A stretch of DNA of 64,000 nt from JBMYRH01 sp049602155 (GTDB taxonomy: Bacteria; Myxococcota_A; UBA9042; PHBI01; JBMYRH01). The translations under genes and the position numbers were made by a program. Below are positions 61,221 to 64,000 of the stretch, piece after piece. The stretch spans positions 239,446-303,445 of the forward strand of contig JBMYRH010000006.1 in assembly GCA_049602155.1 (NCBI GenBank), given 5' to 3'. The notes under the pieces were generated by a model that was not told the DNA's origin, searched no databases, and worked only from the letters and a program-made list of their open reading frames with translations. Each line of letters starts with the position of its first letter. The first letter of the stretch is position 1.

Positions 61221-64000
61221 TTAGCTCTTGGGCAGCATGTGCATCTCGACGCCGCGCATGGCCGCGAGCAGCTTGCCACTCGCGTCGACAAACGAGATGT
61301 CGCTCACCGTCTTGTGCGGGCCGTCCGCGCGCCCGCTGAGGACAGCTTGAATCGGTCCCTCCGCCACGGTGTCGGCGTACGCCTCATAGCTCCCGACCTT
61401 GGTAGGCAGAGAGGATTGCCCCAGGACGTGCTCACCCCAGAGGATGGCGAGCTGTAAGCCCCCGTCCAAGGCAGCGGCGTCTGTCTGCCAGGTGCCCCCT
61501 TGCCAGCCCATCTCTTGGACGCCCGCGAGCTGCGCTGTACCTCCGGCGTCCGAGACCCCGCCCAAAGAGCGGATGACCGCGAAGTCGCCTCCATGAAAGA
61601 GCTGTTCCCCGTAGACATCCTCAGGCGCCCATTGCCATGGCTTCAGGTTCAACTCAGCGGCGTCGACGACCGACGGGCTCGCGCCTTGCGGGGGTGTCAG
61701 CTCCAGGACGGCGCTGTAGTGCTTCGTGCCACCCTCGCTGACGAGCTCCATCGCGAGCTGTTTGGCATCAGGCTCACCCGCGAGCCCCCAGCGCACGGTG
61801 AAGGCTGTCCCGCCGTTCTCGAAGCCCTCGAGCTTGATCCCCTTGAGCACCTTGAGGTCCGTCAGGCGGCCCAGCTTGGCTCCGGGGAATGCGGCTTTTG
61901 CGGCGCGCGTGAACCACTCGAGGACCAGGACGACAGGGACAACCGGCACATTCTGGACCCGATGGCTGTCGAGGAACGGGTGCGTCGTCGCGCTGACGCG
62001 GACCTGCGCCTCGCGCCTTTGGCCCTGCCCATTGACCGACAACCCGGCCTCAGGGGAGGGGCCGCCGATGACCACCTCAGGAGCGCCAGCGCCAAGCTCA
62101 TCCGCGAGCGCCTCTGCCCCTGCGTCGAGCGGGACAAGGGGGACGCCCATGGCCGCGAAGTGCTGCGCGAGCGCCGGGGTCACCATGCCCCCGTCCCAAG
62201 GTCCCCAGCCGATGGACACCACCGCGCAGGACGGATGCCGAGCCGCGTGGTCTCGCGCCACCTTGTTGAGGACCTCGTTGGCCATCGCATAATCACACTG
62301 GCCCGCGTTGCCGTAGCGCGCAGCGACGGACGAGAAGAGGCAGAGCACCTCCAAGGAGTCGCCTGCAGTCGCCGTGAGCAGCGCCTCAAGGCCCGCCACC
62401 TTCGTGCGGTAGACCCGCTCGAACTGCTCAAGCGTCTTGTCCTCGATGCGCTTATCTGCGAGGACGCCTGCGCCGTGAAGGATGCCGGTGATGGGCCCCC
62501 AGTCCGAGCGCACAGCCTCCAACGCCGAGGTCACCGCCGCGGCGTCTGTGACGTCGACTGCGACGTAGCGCGCCTCGGTCCCAGCAGCTGCCAGGGACTC
62601 CAAGGTTCCGCGCACCTCACGCCCCGCGAGGAGCCCCTTGACCGCTCGGCGAATGCTGGCGGGGTCACCGACCCCAGCCGCGACCGCCGCCTTCATCAGG
62701 GCCGGCTCTTCGACGAGGCCCGTGGACCAGGCTGGCTCGTCGCTCAGCGGCGTCCGACCCAAGAGGACCATCCGCGCTTGAGAGCGCTTGGCGACAGCGA
62801 CGAGGCAGGCGGCGGTGACACCACGCGCGCCCCCCGAGGCCACCAGCACGCTCTCGCTCGTCAGCGCCGGTGTGGCTGAGGGCGTGACGCTCTGAGTCAC
62901 CTGACTCGGGACCCAGCGTGACCCATCCGCCTTCAAGCCCACGGCCAGCTCGGGGCCGCCATAGAGGAGCTCGCTTAGGAGCGCAGAGGCCAGCGCTTCA
63001 GGAGCGCGATCTGCGAGCTCAATATCGATGGCCTTGACGGACACCTCGGGTTGCTCGATCGCAAGCGTCCGGACCAGACCTGTGAGGCCCGCTGTCCAGG
63101 CGCCGTGCTCTGCGACCGCCCCTCCGGTACCGAAGTCGCCTCCCGTGCGCTGCACGGTCACGAAGACCGACTGGCGCTGTGCCCGCACCACCTCTTGCGC
63201 GAGTAAAAAGGCCTGTGTCGCCACCGTGGCGCCCTCTGCAGGACCCTCTAACGCAGTCAGCCCCCCAAGGTAGATGAGGCCCGTCAGGTCAGAAGACCAT
63301 CCCTCCACGATGCGGGCTTGAACCCCGCCCTCGCCGAGCGCGGTGACCAAGGCTGTGCCGACCCCAGAGTGACCGTCAACGACTCCAAGGACGCCGCGGG
63401 ACAACCCGGGCAGCGTGAACCCCGCAGCGGGTACCTCGGTGCACCCCACGACATAGCGAGGGGGCGCCTGTGCTGTGAGCACTGGCCCGGTGACCTCGGC
63501 GGCCTTCGGCCCCGCGTGATCCATGACCCCCGCGAGGGTCACCTCAAGGTGATGAAGGACCTCTCCAATCGTCTGCAACGCCGCCATCTCTGACGCATCG
63601 ACATCCGGCAGCCCCGGCACCTGATCCCGCACGGCGCCTAGGATCTCAACCCGCTTGATGGAGTCGATGCCCAGGTCGGCCTCCAGAGACATCTCCGGGC
63701 GGAGGATGTCCACGGGGTAGCCCGTCTTATCCGCCACCACGTCCAAGAGCAGCGCGTGCATGTCCACGGACGGCGCGGGGGCGCTCGTCGTCACGACAGA
63801 GGCCGCGGTCGCGGCTAACGATGTTGGCATCGCGGACTCAAGGTGCGCGAGCACCTCGGCGATGGTCTGAAGCGCAGCCATCTCTGAGGCGTCCACGTCC
63901 GGGAGACCCGGCGCAGCGTCTCGCACAGCGCCCAAGATCTCGACTCGCTTGATGGAGTCGATGCCCAGGTCGGCCTCCAGAGACATCTCCGGGCGGAGGA
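61221..64000 (-). CDS. pfa2: PUFA synthase subunit Pfa2-like, C-terminal part (ACPs-KR-DH)
   Basis: The frame runs off the right edge, so the N-terminal KS and malonyl-transferase regions are missing here. At least two tandem acyl carrier domains are visible, each with LGIDSIKRVEIL; the phosphopantetheine Ser codons are at 63954-63956 and 63660-63662, 98 codons apart. A ketoreductase follows with LVASGGARGVTAA for NADPH, GILHGAGVLADK, SSVAARYGNAGQCDYAMANE (Tyr codon 62289-62291), and a C-terminal dehydratase-like hot-dog beginning HPFLDSHRVQNVPVVP. It is the first gene of a pfa2-pfa3 operon; an enoyl reductase gene (pfa1) would be expected further right, outside the window. Confidence 0.93.
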   Translation of the reverse strand, partial: LRPEMSLEADLGIDSIKRVEILGAVRDAAPGLPDVDASEMAALQTIAEVLAHLESAMPTSLAATAASVVTTSAPAPSVDMHALLLDVVADKTGYPVDILRPEMSLEADLGIDSIKRVEILGAVRDQVPGLPDVDASEMAALQTIGEVLHHLEVTLAGVMDHAGPKAAEVTGPVLTAQAPPRYVVGCTEVPAAGFTLPGLSRGVLGVVDGHSGVGTALVTALGEGGVQARIVEGWSSDLTGLIYLGGLTALEGPAEGATVATQAFLLAQEVVRAQRQSVFVTVQRTGGDFGTGGAVAEHGAWTAGLTGLVRTLAIEQPEVSVKAIDIELADRAPEALASALLSELLYGGPELAVGLKADGSRWVPSQVTQSVTPSATPALTSESVLVASGGARGVTAACLVAVAKRSQARMVLLGRTPLSDEPAWSTGLVEEPALMKAAVAAGVGDPASIRRAVKGLLAGREVRGTLESLAAAGTEARYVAVDVTDAAAVTSALEAVRSDWGPITGILHGAGVLADKRIEDKTLEQFERVYRTKVAGLEALLTATAGDSLEVLCLFSSVAARYGNAGQCDYAMANEVLNKVARDHAARHPSCAVVSIGWGPWDGGMVTPALAQHFAAMGVPLVPLDAGAEALADELGAGAPEVVIGGPSPEAGLSVNGQGQRREAQVRVSATTHPFLDSHRVQNVPVVPVVLVLEWFTRAAKAAFPGAKLGRLTDLKVLKGIKLEGFENGGTAFTVRWGLAGEPDAKQLAMELVSEGGTKHYSAVLELTPPQGASPSVVDAAELNLKPWQWAPEDVYGEQLFHGGDFAVIRSLGGVSDAGGTAQLAGVQEMGWQGGTWQTDAAALDGGLQLAILWGEHVLGQSSLPTKVGSYEAYADTVAEGPIQAVLSGRADGPHKTVSDISFVDASGKLLAAMRGVEMHMLPKS
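63649..64000. repeat. Tandem acyl carrier protein repeats, nearly identical in DNA
   Basis: The segment around 63649-63710 recurs around 63943-64000 with very few differences, including the whole GVDSI-type serine region and the following ACP helix. PUFA synthases carry from two to nine such ACPs and copy number correlates with yield in other systems. The true number here is cut off by the window. Confidence 0.8.

Overview
The window is a dense, GC-rich bacterial chromosome segment without insertion sequences, phage genes or CRISPR. Several traits point to Myxococcota (Deltaproteobacteria in the old sense), possibly a Bradymonadia-like or marine myxobacterial lineage. They are a giant pseudo-receiver/coiled-coil protein of the FrzS/AglZ type, an AgmX/PglI C-terminal domain protein, a MYXO-CTERM-like sorting tail, many long Cys-rich secreted lipoproteins, and a myxobacterial-type polyunsaturated fatty acid (PUFA) synthase with a fused acyltransferase. 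The lineage is inferred from gene content; no marker gene was compared with a database.

Layout. Bases 1-6 kb (+): the 3' part of a Cys-rich/Gly-rich surface protein, a TatD nuclease, a class IV aminotransferase and an isovaleryl-CoA-dehydrogenase-like enzyme. 6-13 kb (-): an 18-copy Cys-repeat lipoprotein, a GH3 hexosaminidase lipoprotein, a membrane fatty acid desaturase, a methyltransferase and a cytochrome-P460-like lipoprotein. 13-16.3 kb (+): a putative outer-membrane protein, a TraB-family protein, then thyA-folA. 16.3-18.8 kb (-): a penicillin-acylase-family hydrolase. 18.9-26.3 kb (+): one 2449-residue coiled-coil protein. 26.4-30 kb: infA (-), then a hydrolase/acyl-CoA-ligase fusion (+). 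30-43.5 kb (-): a UPF0462 protein, a 1.3-thousand-residue Cys-rich lipoprotein, a small lipoprotein, the glycine-cleavage/folD operon, a zinc-peptidase-like protein, a TonB-like protein and a peptidylarginine-deiminase-like lipoprotein. A selenocysteine tRNA (selC) with a good promoter lies at 43.8 kb. 43.9-45.8 kb (-): an RnfD/NqrB-like membrane protein and a small Cys-rich protein. 46-49.5 kb (+): an AgmX/PglI-domain protein, a class C beta-lactamase-like hydrolase and a MazG-like protein. 49.5-64 kb (-): an EGF/metzincin-like lipoprotein, then the PUFA synthase genes pfa3 and the C-terminal part of pfa2, which runs off the window.

How genes fit together. Folate and one-carbon metabolism recurs: a PabC-like aminotransferase, thyA-folA, and folD-gcvT-gcvH-gcvPA, the last feeding methylene-tetrahydrofolate from glycine. 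Lipid metabolism is a second theme: acyl-CoA dehydrogenase, desaturase, FATP-like acyl-CoA ligase fused to a PhaC-like hydrolase, and the PUFA synthase with its acyltransferase. The third theme is the cell surface: at least five long secreted proteins made of different Cys-rich repeats, one carrying a deiminase catalytic domain and one a metzincin-like zinc motif.

The most notable items are the giant pseudo-receiver protein with Cys at the phosphoacceptor position, the deiminase with both a lipobox and a MYXO-CTERM-like tail, the hydrolase-ligase fusion, selC, and the AGPAT-fused PUFA synthase. All family assignments come from reading motifs by eye.
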